DNA of 15,427 bases. Source: Comamonadaceae bacterium (lineage in GTDB: Bacteria > Pseudomonadota > Gammaproteobacteria > Burkholderiales > Burkholderiaceae_C). The stretch spans positions 1 to 15,427 of the forward strand of contig CANBQX010000033.1 in NCBI GenBank assembly GCA_947371775.1. Reading direction: 5' to 3'. Of this stretch, positions 6,977-14,702 are shown piece by piece (positions within the stretch are counted from its first letter, which is position 1; every line of letters starts with the position of its first letter). The notes under the pieces are model-generated. The model was not told where the DNA came from, ran no database searches, and worked only from the letters and a program-made list of their open reading frames with translations. Position numbers and translations under genes: made by a program.

Positions 6977-8500
6977 ATGACAGAAAGCAATATCGCCCTG
7001 GAAGGCATGGATGCACAGCGCCTGCGCGGCATTCGCCGTGGCATTGAAAAAGAAAGCCTGCGTTGCATGCCCGATGGTGCGCTGGCGCAGAGCCCGCACC
7101 CGAAAGATTTGGGTTCGGCGCTGACCCACCCGCACATCACCACCGATTTCAGTGAATCGCAAATTGAGCTGATCACGGGTGTCCATGCGGGGGTCGAGAC
7201 GTGTTTGGACGAGTTGCGCCAGGTGCAGAAATTCACGCTGCAGGCGATGGGCCAGGAGGCGCTGTGGGTGTCGAGCATGCCCTGTGAGTTGCCGAGTGAC
7301 GACGCCATTCCGCTGGGCCAATACGGCAGCTCTAATGTAGGTCAGGCCAAAACGGTGTACCGCAGTGGCTTGGGTTACCGCTATGGGCGGCGCATGCAAA
7401 CCATTTCCGGCATCCACTACAACTGGTCCTTGCCAGAGGTCTCCAGCGAGGCCTACTTCGGCCTGATCCGCAACTTCCGCCGCCATGCGTTTTTGTTGCT
7501 CTATTTGTTTGGCGCATCGCCCGCTGTGTGCGAATCCTTTGTCGCAGGTCGCGCCCATTCACTGCAGCCCCTAGGGCCTGGCACCATGGGGCTGCCCTTT
7601 GCAACCTCGCTGCGCATGGGTCGCTTGGGCTACCAAAGCGACGCACAAAGTGCACTCGCGGTGAGCTACAACAGCCTGGAGGGCTATGCCGCATCCTTGC
7701 ACCAGGCCTTGACCGTGCCCTATGCGCCCTACGAAGCCATGGGCGTGCAAGCGCCGGACGGCCATTTCCGCCAGCTTGCCAGCACCTTGCTGCAAATTGA
7801 AAACGAGTTCTACGGCACCATTCGACCCAAGCGGGTCATCTTCCAAGGCGAACGGCCCCTGCATGCGTTGCGGGAACGTGGTGTGGAATATGTGGAAGTG
7901 CGGCTCATGGACCTCGACCCTTTGGAGCCGGTGGGCATCAACGCGCGCACGCTGCGGTTTCTGGATGTGTTTTTGCTGCATTGCCTGTCGCAGCCCAGCC
8001 CCCAGGATTCGCCGCAAGAAATTGCGGCCATGTCGCGCAACCAGCAGTGCGTGGCCGAGCGCGGGCGTGAGCCCGGCTTGCAGCTGCAGCGCGGCGACAG
8101 TACGGTGGCGCTCAAGGACTGGGGCTTGGCCTTGGTGCGCGAATTTGCGTCTATCGCCCAGGCCCTGGACGCTGCGCACGGCACCCGCGACTACAGCGCT
8201 GCCGTGGCGCATGCCGAAAACAGTTTGCACCACCCTGAAACCCTGCCTTCTGCCCGCGTGCTGCAGGCCATGCACCAGGAATTTGGTGGCTCGTTTGCGG
8301 CTTTTGCGAAAGCCCACTCCTTAGAAACCAAGGCGCAGGAGCTTGCCACGCCCTTAGAAGCCCATGCCTTGGCGCATTTTGAGCAACTTGCTGAAGATTC
8401 GCGCTTGCAACAGCGCGCGATCGAAGAAGGCGACAGCCTGCCGTTTGCGCAGTATTTGTCACAGTACCTGATGCCGGAGCGCCTGGGCCGCAGCAGCTGA
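6977..8500 (+). CDS. gshA: glutamate-cysteine ligase
   Basis: A 507-residue cytoplasmic enzyme joining L-glutamate and L-cysteine with ATP, the rate-limiting step of glutathione synthesis. It matches the proteobacterial (E. coli-type, about 518 residues) class along its length: GIEKESLR (22-29), LGSALTHP (45-52), ITTDFSESQIELITGVH (54-70), the substrate region GRRMQTISGIHYNWSLPE (137-154), and later a SRNQQ-type segment. ATG 6977 is chosen because GAGAGGG (6961-6967) stands 9 bases upstream and the protein then begins near the family's normal N-terminus; in-frame ATGs at 6959 and 6920 are alternatives that add poorly conserved residues. gshB is not in the window. A product with peroxide-related function lies a few genes upstream (ahpCF), but the units are separate. 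Confidence 0.95.
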   Translation: MTESNIALEGMDAQRLRGIRRGIEKESLRCMPDGALAQSPHPKDLGSALTHPHITTDFSESQIELITGVHAGVETCLDELRQVQKFTLQAMGQEALWVSSMPCELPSDDAIPLGQYGSSNVGQAKTVYRSGLGYRYGRRMQTISGIHYNWSLPEVSSEAYFGLIRNFRRHAFLLLYLFGASPAVCESFVAGRAHSLQPLGPGTMGLPFATSLRMGRLGYQSDAQSALAVSYNSLEGYAASLHQALTVPYAPYEAMGVQAPDGHFRQLASTLLQIENEFYGTIRPKRVIFQGERPLHALRERGVEYVEVRLMDLDPLEPVGINARTLRFLDVFLLHCLSQPSPQDSPQEIAAMSRNQQCVAERGREPGLQLQRGDSTVALKDWGLALVREFASIAQALDAAHGTRDYSAAVAHAENSLHHPETLPSARVLQAMHQEFGGSFAAFAKAHSLETKAQELATPLEAHALAHFEQLAEDSRLQQRAIEEGDSLPFAQYLSQYLMPERLGRSS

Positions 8501-8564
8501 GGCCGACCGGGGCAAACTGCCCGACAATCCAGGGCACTGACCCTGATTGAGAGAACAACAAGCT

Positions 8565-9551
8565 ATGGCGATCCAATGGTTTCCCGGCCACATGCACCTG
8601 ACGCGCAAGGCCATTGGCGAGCGCATCAAAGACATCGATGTGGTGATCGAGCTGCTCGACGCCCGCCTGCCCGGCTCCAGCGCCAACCCCATGCTGGCCG
8701 AGATCACCAGCGGCAAACCGGCGCTCAAAGTCCTGAACAAACAAGACCTGGCCGACCCGCTGCGCACCGAGGCCTGGCTGGCGCACTACAACGCCATGTC
8801 CGGCGTGCGCGCCTTGGGATTGGACGCGAGCATGAGCACCCCGGCCCGGGCGCTGGTGACGGCCTGCCATGCGCTCGCTCCCAACCGGGGCGGCATGGCC
8901 AAGCCCATGCGGGTGCTGATTTGCGGCATCCCGAATGTGGGCAAGTCCACGCTGATCAACACCCTCAAGGGCAAACGCTCGGCCAAGACCGGTGATGAGG
9001 CCGGTGTCACCAAGATCGAGCAGCGCATCACGATTGCGGACGATTTCTACCTCTATGACACGCCAGGCGTGTTGTGGCCGCGCATCATCGTGGCCAAAAG
9101 CGGCTACAACCTGGCCGCCAGCGGTGCAATTGGACGCAATGCATTTAACGAAGAAGAAGTTGCGCTCGAGCTGCTGGACTACCTGCGCCAGCACTACGCC
9201 ACCGCCATTGAGGCCCGCTACAAACTTGAAGGCGTGGCGCAGATGCGCGACGAGGAAATATTGGCCGCCATCGGCAAAAAGCGCGGCGCCTTGCAGTCGG
9301 GCGGGCGCATCAATCTGCAAAAGGCCGCAGAAATTGCGATTTACGACTTCCGCAGCGCAAGCCTGGGGCGGGTGACCTTGGAGACACCCGCTGAGTTTTC
9401 ACAATGGCTGGTGGAGGGCAAGCTCCTGGACGCCGAGCGGCAACTCAAGAAAGACGAGATTGAGCACAAGCGCCTCGTGCGTCTGAAAAAAATCCCCCGG
9501 CCTGCGACCCGCGCCGAGCGTGATGCGGCAGACGACGAACCTGCTGATTGA
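8565..9551 (+). CDS. rbgA: ribosome biogenesis GTPase RbgA/YlqF
   Basis: A 328-residue circularly permuted GTPase. The G4 motif NKQD (58-61) comes before G1 GIPNVGKS (121-128), a probable G2 Thr149 and G3 DTPG (165-168), the G4-G5-G1-G2-G3 order of the YlqF/RbgA family. RbgA acts in late assembly of the 50S subunit, binding the immature particle through its C-terminal helical domain (about 195-300 here). The N-terminus MAIQWFPGHM is the family's usual opening, fixing the start at ATG 8565; the in-frame TTG 8547 would add six residues. The purine stretch around 8549-8554 is a modest ribosome site. The last 25 residues are charged (RAERDAADDEPAD) and likely disordered. It follows gshA by 64 bases and precedes tctB by 102 bases. 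Confidence 0.95.
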   Translation: MAIQWFPGHMHLTRKAIGERIKDIDVVIELLDARLPGSSANPMLAEITSGKPALKVLNKQDLADPLRTEAWLAHYNAMSGVRALGLDASMSTPARALVTACHALAPNRGGMAKPMRVLICGIPNVGKSTLINTLKGKRSAKTGDEAGVTKIEQRITIADDFYLYDTPGVLWPRIIVAKSGYNLAASGAIGRNAFNEEEVALELLDYLRQHYATAIEARYKLEGVAQMRDEEILAAIGKKRGALQSGGRINLQKAAEIAIYDFRSASLGRVTLETPAEFSQWLVEGKLLDAERQLKKDEIEHKRLVRLKKIPRPATRAERDAADDEPAD

Positions 9552-9653
9552 GCGGTGGCTGGAAAGGGTGAGCGCCCGCAGCGAGGGTTTCCCCGTAGCC
9601 CTGGAAGTCCTGATAAGCTCGCCCCCCCGCTAGGTGACTTTCTAAATTTCCAA

Positions 9654-10076
9654 ATGAACAACTTGAACCTCATTCGTGGGCTCTTCCTCACGGCGATATC
9701 GCTGATGTTTGGGCTCACGTCCATGACCTATTCCATCGGAAAATTGGGCAAAGCTGGGCCAGGCATGTTTCCGCTCATCGTCAGTGGCATGCTGTTCATG
9801 ATCGGTGTGGCCACCATCATCGGCTCGCGCTACAAGCCGCCGGTGCCGATCAGCTACAACTTTAAAAATATTGCCGTAGTGCTGCTGGGCTTGTGCGGTT
9901 TTGCCGTGATTTCTCAGTATCTGAATATGATGTTGGCGATCGTGTTTTTGGTGTTCTCCACTGCCTACGCTGCCAAATCGTTCACGGTGGTTCGCAACCT
10001 CAAAATAGCGGCGGTCTTGATTGCCATCGCCTTCGCATTCAAATACCTTCTTGGCCTTAACCTGCCCTTGATCTAA
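9654..10076 (+). CDS. tctB: tripartite tricarboxylate transporter small membrane subunit, TctB family
   Basis: A 140-residue inner-membrane protein with four or five hydrophobic segments (about 6-24, 39-58, 72-88, 90-107 and 114-134). The LGKAGPGMFPLIVSGML stretch (31-47) matches the conserved GPGxFP motif of TctB proteins. TctB is the small subunit of TTT secondary transporters, which import carboxylates with TctA and a periplasmic TctC. ATG 9654 begins the first membrane helix directly; the frame stays open upstream to GTG 9555, but that adds 33 Pro/Gly/Arg-rich residues not expected in the family. No good Shine-Dalgarno is seen before ATG 9654. Its stop overlaps the tctA start by one base (TAATG, 10074-10078), indicating coupled translation. 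No tctC gene is adjacent. Confidence 0.85.
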   Translation: MNNLNLIRGLFLTAISLMFGLTSMTYSIGKLGKAGPGMFPLIVSGMLFMIGVATIIGSRYKPPVPISYNFKNIAVVLLGLCGFAVISQYLNMMLAIVFLVFSTAYAAKSFTVVRNLKIAAVLIAIAFAFKYLLGLNLPLI

Positions 10077-11572
10077 TGGACTTACTACACAACCTCTCCT
10101 TCGGTTTTGAGCATGCCCTGACATGGCAAAACCTGTTGTACTGCGCCATTGGTTGCGTGGTGGGCACGCTCGTCGGACTGCTGCCGGGCTTGGGCCCTTT
10201 GTCGACCATTAGCTTGTTGCTGCCCTTGACTTACAGCATTCCGACCGATGGTTCCATCATCATGCTGGCCGGTATCTACTACGGTGCGCAGTACGGTGAC
10301 AGTGTCAGTGCAATCACCATGAAGATCCCGCACGCGAGCAGTATCGTGGCCTGCATTGACGGCTACCAGATGACGCTCAAGGGCAAAACAGGATTGGCGC
10401 TGTTTACGGCGGGTATCTCTAGCTTTATTGGTGGCACGGTGGCGATTCTGGTGCTGGCCACCTTGGCGCCCACCTTGGGCGAAGTCGCGCTGCTGTTCGG
10501 CCCTGCCGACTATTGCGCGCTGATGTTGCTTGGTTTCGTGTGTGTGAGTTTTGTGACCACGGGCAGCATGCTCAATGGACTGGCCATGACCTTGATCGGC
10601 GTGTTGCTGGGCCTGGTGGGTACGGACGTGAACAGCGGCGCTTTGCGCTTTACCTTGGACCTGCCTTTTCTGGCGGACGGCGTGGGGCTGATCAGTGTGG
10701 CGCTGGGCTGCTTTGGTATTGCCGAAATCGTCAAAAATCTGGACGGTGGCGGAGAGCAAACGCCTTTTAACGGCACGATCAAACTCATGCCGACCTGGCC
10801 CGAGTTCAAACGCATTATTCCCAGCGCTTTGCGCGGGAGCGTGATTGGATCCATCTTGGGTCTGTTGCCAGGCGGTGGTCCGGTCATTGCCCAGTTCGCC
10901 GCCTATGCGGTGGACAAACGCTTTAGCAAGTACAAGCATGAAATGGGCGATGGCGCGATCGAAGGCGTGGCCGGTCAAGCTGCCGCGGATGAAGCCGCTG
11001 CGCGCACCAGCTTTATTCCGCTCATGAGCATTGGCATTCCTGAAAATGCCGTGATGGCCCTGATGATGGCGGCGTTCATTGTCAAAGGTGTGCAACCCGG
11101 CCCGAACATGATTGCCAACCACCCCGACTTGTTTTGGGGTTTGGTTGCCAGTATGTGGGTGGGTAACTGCTTCCTGGTGATTCTGAATGTGCCGCTGGTG
11201 CGCTACTGGCTCTCAGTGTTCAAGATCCCGTTCAGCGTGCTGTTCCCAGCCATTCTGTTTTTCTGCTGCATCGGTACCTACAGCATTAACAACAATCTGG
11301 ACGACGTTTACATCACGGCGACCTTTGGCTTTATCGGCTACATGTTCATGCGTCTGGGGCTGGAGGCTGCGCCTTTGATGCTGGGCTTCATCCTGGGCCC
11401 CATGCTCGAAGAGTATTTCCGTCGCCAGTTGCTCATCAGCCGTGGCGACTTTGGCTCCTTCTTTACCCGTCCCATCAGCGGCAGCTTGCTGGCATTGATT
11501 GCCGTATTCATGCTGTGGCAGATCTTCACGTTCGTGCGTCAGGCCAAGAAGGGGCCACAAACCGTCGTGTAG
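10076..11572 (+). CDS. tctA: tripartite tricarboxylate transporter large permease, TctA family (divergent motifs)
   Basis: A 498-residue polytopic inner-membrane permease of normal TctA length with about 11-12 hydrophobic segments. The internal duplication of the family is visible: GLLPGLGP (34-41) and GLLPGGGP (262-269). Each is followed by a membrane-dipping region: YYGAQYGDSVSAITMKIPHA (68-87) and SFIPLMSIGIPENAVMALMM (312-331). In common TctA proteins these regions read roughly YGGSxTAILLNxPG and PLLTLGIPGSATTAVLLGAL, so the Asn-x-Pro-Gly and Gly-Ile-Pro-Gly motifs are changed to Lys-Ile-Pro-His and Gly-Ile-Pro-Glu. The GVQPGP (338-343) segment is retained. No frameshift or stop suggests decay. 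It is translated from an overlap with tctB and followed by two hairpins, the second a terminator. The substrate is unknown; a carboxylate other than citrate is possible. Confidence 0.9.
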   Translation: MDLLHNLSFGFEHALTWQNLLYCAIGCVVGTLVGLLPGLGPLSTISLLLPLTYSIPTDGSIIMLAGIYYGAQYGDSVSAITMKIPHASSIVACIDGYQMTLKGKTGLALFTAGISSFIGGTVAILVLATLAPTLGEVALLFGPADYCALMLLGFVCVSFVTTGSMLNGLAMTLIGVLLGLVGTDVNSGALRFTLDLPFLADGVGLISVALGCFGIAEIVKNLDGGGEQTPFNGTIKLMPTWPEFKRIIPSALRGSVIGSILGLLPGGGPVIAQFAAYAVDKRFSKYKHEMGDGAIEGVAGQAAADEAAARTSFIPLMSIGIPENAVMALMMAAFIVKGVQPGPNMIANHPDLFWGLVASMWVGNCFLVILNVPLVRYWLSVFKIPFSVLFPAILFFCCIGTYSINNNLDDVYITATFGFIGYMFMRLGLEAAPLMLGFILGPMLEEYFRRQLLISRGDFGSFFTRPISGSLLALIAVFMLWQIFTFVRQAKKGPQTVV

Positions 11573-11575
11573 ATT

Positions 11576-11593
11576 CGTGTTCGACGGAACACG
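11576..11593 (+). other. hairpin just after the tctA stop
   Basis: CGTGTTC (11576-11582) pairs perfectly with GAACACG (11587-11593) around the 4-base loop GACG. It begins 4 bases after the tctA stop and has no U-tract. It lies 7 bases before the terminator stem, so it may add 3'-end stability to the tctBA message. Confidence 0.5.
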
Positions 11594-11600
11594 TTGCTAG

Positions 11601-11626
11601 AAGCGGCCTTCAATGGCCGCTTTTTT
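11601..11626 (+). terminator. intrinsic terminator of tctBA
   Basis: A perfect 8-base GC-rich stem, AAGCGGCC (11601-11608) with GGCCGCTT (11615-11622), has a 6-base loop and runs into six Ts (11621-11626). It is placed 28 bases after the tctA stop and separates tctBA from the fadH operon. Confidence 0.9.
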
Positions 11627-11722
11627 ATGGGTCACGGTGGTGTCAACCGAGGGCTTTCCCTGTCACGCAAAGCAATGGAGTTGGGGGTGAACTTGCCTAC
11701 ACTGACCACTTGAACCCCATTG

Positions 11723-11734
11723 GGAAAATTTTCC
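11723..11734. promoter_or_regulatory. perfect 12-base palindrome in the fadH leader
   Basis: GGAAAATTTTCC reads the same on both strands and lies 24 bases before the fadH start codon, in the 132-base gap after the tctBA terminator. A weak -10-like TACACT (11698-11703) is upstream, so the palindrome would fall just downstream of the start site, a common operator position. The regulator is unknown; the assignment rests only on symmetry and position. Confidence 0.3.
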
Positions 11735-11758
11735 ATCGCACTTTGCGGAGCTTTTTGT

Positions 11759-13798
11759 ATGTCAGCCTATCCCTTGATGTTGAGCCCCCTCGATCTGGGC
11801 TTCACCACCCTCAAAAACCGCGTGATCATGGGCTCCATGCACGTGGGCCTGGAAGAGGCCAAAAACGGTTTCGAGCGCATGGCCGCTTTCTACGCCGAGC
11901 GCGCGCGGGGCGGTGTGGCGCTGATGGTTACAGGCGGCATTGCGCCCAATGACCGTGCGCGCCCCATGCCCGGCGGCGCTCGCATGACCACGCCGCAAGA
12001 GGCCCAACAGCACAAGGTGGTGACCGATGCGGTGCATGCGGCGGGTGGAAAGATTTGCATGCAAATCCTGCACTTTGGGCGCTACGCCTACCATCCGGAG
12101 TTGGTGGCCCCCAGCGCCATCAAGGCACCTATCAACCCCTTTCGCCCCCATGCTTTGACCACGGAGGAAGTGGAGCAAACCATTGACGATTTCGTGCGTG
12201 CCGCGGCGCTGGCCCAAAGCGCAGGCTATGACGGCGTGGAGATCATGGGCTCCGAAGGCTATTTGATCAATGAATTCATTGCTGCCCACACCAACCACCG
12301 TGACGATGCCTGGGGCGGAAGCTATGAGAACCGCATCCGCTTTCCCTTGGAGATCGTGCGCCGCACCCGCGCCCGGGTAGGCCCCCATTTCATTGTGATC
12401 TTCCGTCTGTCCATGCTCGACCTGGTCGAGGGCGGCTCTACCTTGGACGAGGTGGTGCAGCTGGCCCAGGCCTTGGAGGCCGCAGGCGTCACGATTTTGA
12501 ACACCGGTATCGGCTGGCACGAGGCCCGCGTGCCCACCATTGCCACCAAGGTTCCACGCGCGGCCTTTGCCTGGGTGACCCAGCAACTCAAAGGCAAGGT
12601 GCGTATTCCGTTGGTGGCGACCAACCGCATCAACACGCCCGAGGTGGCCGAACAGGTGCTGGCCGACGGGATGGCCGATATGGTGTCTATGGCACGTCCG
12701 TTTTTGGCCGATCCCGACTTCGTGAACAAAGCGGCAGCGGGCAAAGCCGATGAGATCAATACCTGCATCGGCTGCAACCAGGCCTGCCTGGACCACACCT
12801 TTGGCGGCAAGATCACCTCGTGCTTGGTGAACCCCCGTGCCTGCCACGAGACCTTGATGGTCGAAACGCCCGTGCACACCAAAGAGCGCATTGCCGTGGT
12901 GGGCGCCGGACCGGCCGGCTTGGCCTTTGCCACCACCGCAGCGCGCCGTGGCCTGGAGGTCACGCTGTTTGACGCCGCCAGCGAAATTGGCGGCCAATTC
13001 AATATCGCCAAGCAGATTCCTGGCAAAGAAGAGTTTTATGAAACGCTGCGCTACTTCGGCAAGCAAATTTCCCTCACCGGCGTGAATCTCAAACTAGGCC
13101 ACAAAGTGAGCGCGCAGGCTCTGCTGGACGTGGGCTTTACGCAGGTGGTATTGGCGACCGGTGTCACACCCCGCACGCCTGACATCGAAGGCATTGAGCA
13201 CCCCAAAGTGCGTGGCTATCTGGACGTGTTGCGCGACAAGTGCGCGGTAGGCAAGACCGTGGCCGTGGTGGGCGCAGGGGGCATCGGCTTTGATGTGGCT
13301 GAATACCTGCTGCACGAGGGTGTGAGCCCCAGCCAGGACAAAGCCAAGTTCTTTACCGAGTGGGGCGTGGACACCACGCATTCCACCCCGGGTGGCCTGC
13401 AAGCCGCACACATCGAGAAAAGCCCGCGCAAGGTCTACCTGCTGCAGCGCAAGGCCAGCAAAGTCGGCGATGGCTTGGGCAAGACCACGGGTTGGATTCA
13501 CCGCACGTCGCTGAAAAACCGCGAGGTGGACATGCTCAACAACGTCAGCTACCGCAAGGTGGATGACGCAGGTCTGCACATCACCGTCGGCGACAAAGAC
13601 ATCACCATCCCTGCCGACACCGTGGTGCTCTGCGCGGGCCAGGAGCCGCAGCGCGAATTGCAAGACGCGCTGCAAGCCGCCGGTTGCACCGTGCACCTGA
13701 TTGGCGGCGCCTTTAAGGCGGCAGAGCTGGACGCCAAGCACGCCATCAAACAGGGCACCGAGCTGGCGCTGGCATGGGGTGCCGCACAGGCGGCTTGA
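11759..13798 (+). CDS. fadH: NADPH-dependent 2,4-dienoyl-CoA reductase
   Basis: A 679-residue FMN/FAD/[4Fe-4S] enzyme (E. coli FadH 672) that reduces 2,4-dienoyl-CoA made while degrading unsaturated fatty acids. The N-terminal Old-Yellow-Enzyme-like barrel (1-330) has Tyr168 (GSEGYLINEF) and His254 (GIGWHEAR), aligning with E. coli catalytic Tyr166 and His252. The cluster cysteines are Cys336, 339, 343 and 355 (CIGCNQAC...CLVNPRAC). The C-terminal half binds FAD (GAGPAGL, 382-388) and NADPH (GAGGIG, 505-510). ATG 11759 has GGAG (11747-11750) 8 bases upstream; the in-frame ATG 11720 lies before the palindrome and is less likely. It leads a same-strand group with an SDR (39-base gap) and an acyl-CoA synthetase. 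Related OYE-type dehydrogenases share the architecture, but the cluster and catalytic residues favour FadH. Confidence 0.93.
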   Translation: MSAYPLMLSPLDLGFTTLKNRVIMGSMHVGLEEAKNGFERMAAFYAERARGGVALMVTGGIAPNDRARPMPGGARMTTPQEAQQHKVVTDAVHAAGGKICMQILHFGRYAYHPELVAPSAIKAPINPFRPHALTTEEVEQTIDDFVRAAALAQSAGYDGVEIMGSEGYLINEFIAAHTNHRDDAWGGSYENRIRFPLEIVRRTRARVGPHFIVIFRLSMLDLVEGGSTLDEVVQLAQALEAAGVTILNTGIGWHEARVPTIATKVPRAAFAWVTQQLKGKVRIPLVATNRINTPEVAEQVLADGMADMVSMARPFLADPDFVNKAAAGKADEINTCIGCNQACLDHTFGGKITSCLVNPRACHETLMVETPVHTKERIAVVGAGPAGLAFATTAARRGLEVTLFDAASEIGGQFNIAKQIPGKEEFYETLRYFGKQISLTGVNLKLGHKVSAQALLDVGFTQVVLATGVTPRTPDIEGIEHPKVRGYLDVLRDKCAVGKTVAVVGAGGIGFDVAEYLLHEGVSPSQDKAKFFTEWGVDTTHSTPGGLQAAHIEKSPRKVYLLQRKASKVGDGLGKTTGWIHRTSLKNREVDMLNNVSYRKVDDAGLHITVGDKDITIPADTVVLCAGQEPQRELQDALQAAGCTVHLIGGAFKAAELDAKHAIKQGTELALAWGAAQAA

Positions 13799-13837
13799 GC
13801 GCGTATTCGAATTTAAAAAATATTCTGGAGCACCACC

Positions 13838-14647
13838 ATGACTGAAAACTTCAACAACCTTTTCTCCATCCAAGGCAAAACCGCCCTGGTCACTGGCGGC
13901 TCGCGCGGCATTGGCGAAATGATCGCGGCGGGCTTTTTGGCCCAAGGTGCCAAGGTCTATATTTCCTCGCGCAAGGCCGATGTCTGCCAGGCAACGGCCC
14001 AGCGCCTGAGCCAGGCCTACGGCGGCGAGTGCATTGCACTGCCGGCCGATTTGTCCAAACTCCAGGGCGTAGAAAGCCTGGCCGCGCAGCTCAGCGCGCA
14101 CGAATCCAAGTTGGACATCCTGATCAACAACGCAGGGGCTTCCTGGGGTGCGCCACTGGACCAGTTTCCAGAAGTGGGCTGGGACAAGGTGATGGACACC
14201 AATGTCAAAGGCGTGTTCTTCTTGACGCAAAAGCTGCTGCCCCTGTTGCGTGCAGCGGGGCAGGGCGCCAGCCCGGCACGGGTCATCAACATCGGCTCGA
14301 TTGACGGGCTCAAGAGCTCGTCGTTTGACGCGTTTTCTTACGGTGCGTCCAAAGCCGCGGTGCACCATCTGACCCGTTTTATGGCAACGCACCTGACCAA
14401 AGAGCGGATTCTGTTCAACGCTATTGCGCCCGGGCCGTTCCCCACCTGGATGCTCAGCACAGGCGTGGGCTTTGGCGGCGAAACCGAAGGGGTCAACTGG
14501 GACCAGGTCGGTCAAGCCAATCCCAGTGGACGGGTGGGCACACCCCAGGACATCGCCGGCCTGGCCACCTTTTTGTGTTCACGTGCAGGTGAATTTGTGG
14601 TCGGCCAAACCATTGCCTGCGATGGGGGGGTTGTCGGCACAGCCTAA
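13838..14647 (+). CDS. SDR family oxidoreductase, RhlG-like
   Basis: A 269-residue classical short-chain dehydrogenase. The cofactor loop is TGGSRGIG (19-26), with SSRKA (43-47) after the second strand suggesting NADPH. NNAG is at 97-100; the catalytic set is Asn122, Ser154 (NIGSIDG), Tyr168 and Lys172 (YGASK), and the C-terminal motif is DGG (262-264). By eye it is close to Pseudomonas RhlG and FabG-like 3-ketoacyl reductases: the openings GKTALVTGGSRGIGEMIA and DILINNAGASWGAPL, and PARVINIGS, are very similar to what I recall of RhlG. The reaction is probably reversible 3-ketoacyl/3-hydroxyacyl reduction, but the true substrate is unknown. ATG 13838 has GGAG (13827-13830) 7 bases upstream. 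It sits between fadH and an acyl-CoA synthetase gene, which supports an acyl-CoA role. Confidence 0.9.
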   Translation: MTENFNNLFSIQGKTALVTGGSRGIGEMIAAGFLAQGAKVYISSRKADVCQATAQRLSQAYGGECIALPADLSKLQGVESLAAQLSAHESKLDILINNAGASWGAPLDQFPEVGWDKVMDTNVKGVFFLTQKLLPLLRAAGQGASPARVINIGSIDGLKSSSFDAFSYGASKAAVHHLTRFMATHLTKERILFNAIAPGPFPTWMLSTGVGFGGETEGVNWDQVGQANPSGRVGTPQDIAGLATFLCSRAGEFVVGQTIACDGGVVGTA

Positions 14648-14702
14648 AGCAGACTTGGAACACGATTACCATTCGCCCGATTAAAACGACGACGAGACAA
14701 AC

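Noticed and set aside
8151..9320. Antisense open frame of 389 codons opposite gshA and rbgA
   Set aside because: It lies opposite conserved GTPase motifs; its composition is that of a mirror frame.
9555..9653. GTG start extending TctB by 33 residues
   Set aside because: The added Pro/Gly/Arg-rich stretch is unlike TctB N-termini; the first membrane helix begins directly after ATG 9654.
10085..11122. Antisense open frame of 345 codons opposite tctA
   Set aside because: It is a mirror of a membrane-protein gene, giving a Gln/His/Arg-rich product with no recognisable domain.
11762..13066. Antisense open frame of 434 codons opposite fadH
   Set aside because: It is fully inside a recognised gene, with low-complexity His/Gly/Ala composition and no motif.
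13094..14515. Long antisense open frame of 473 codons spanning fadH and the SDR
   Set aside because: It crosses two convincing genes on the other strand, its translation is rich in His/Gln/Gly with no family resemblance, and such frames are expected from codon bias in GC-rich DNA.
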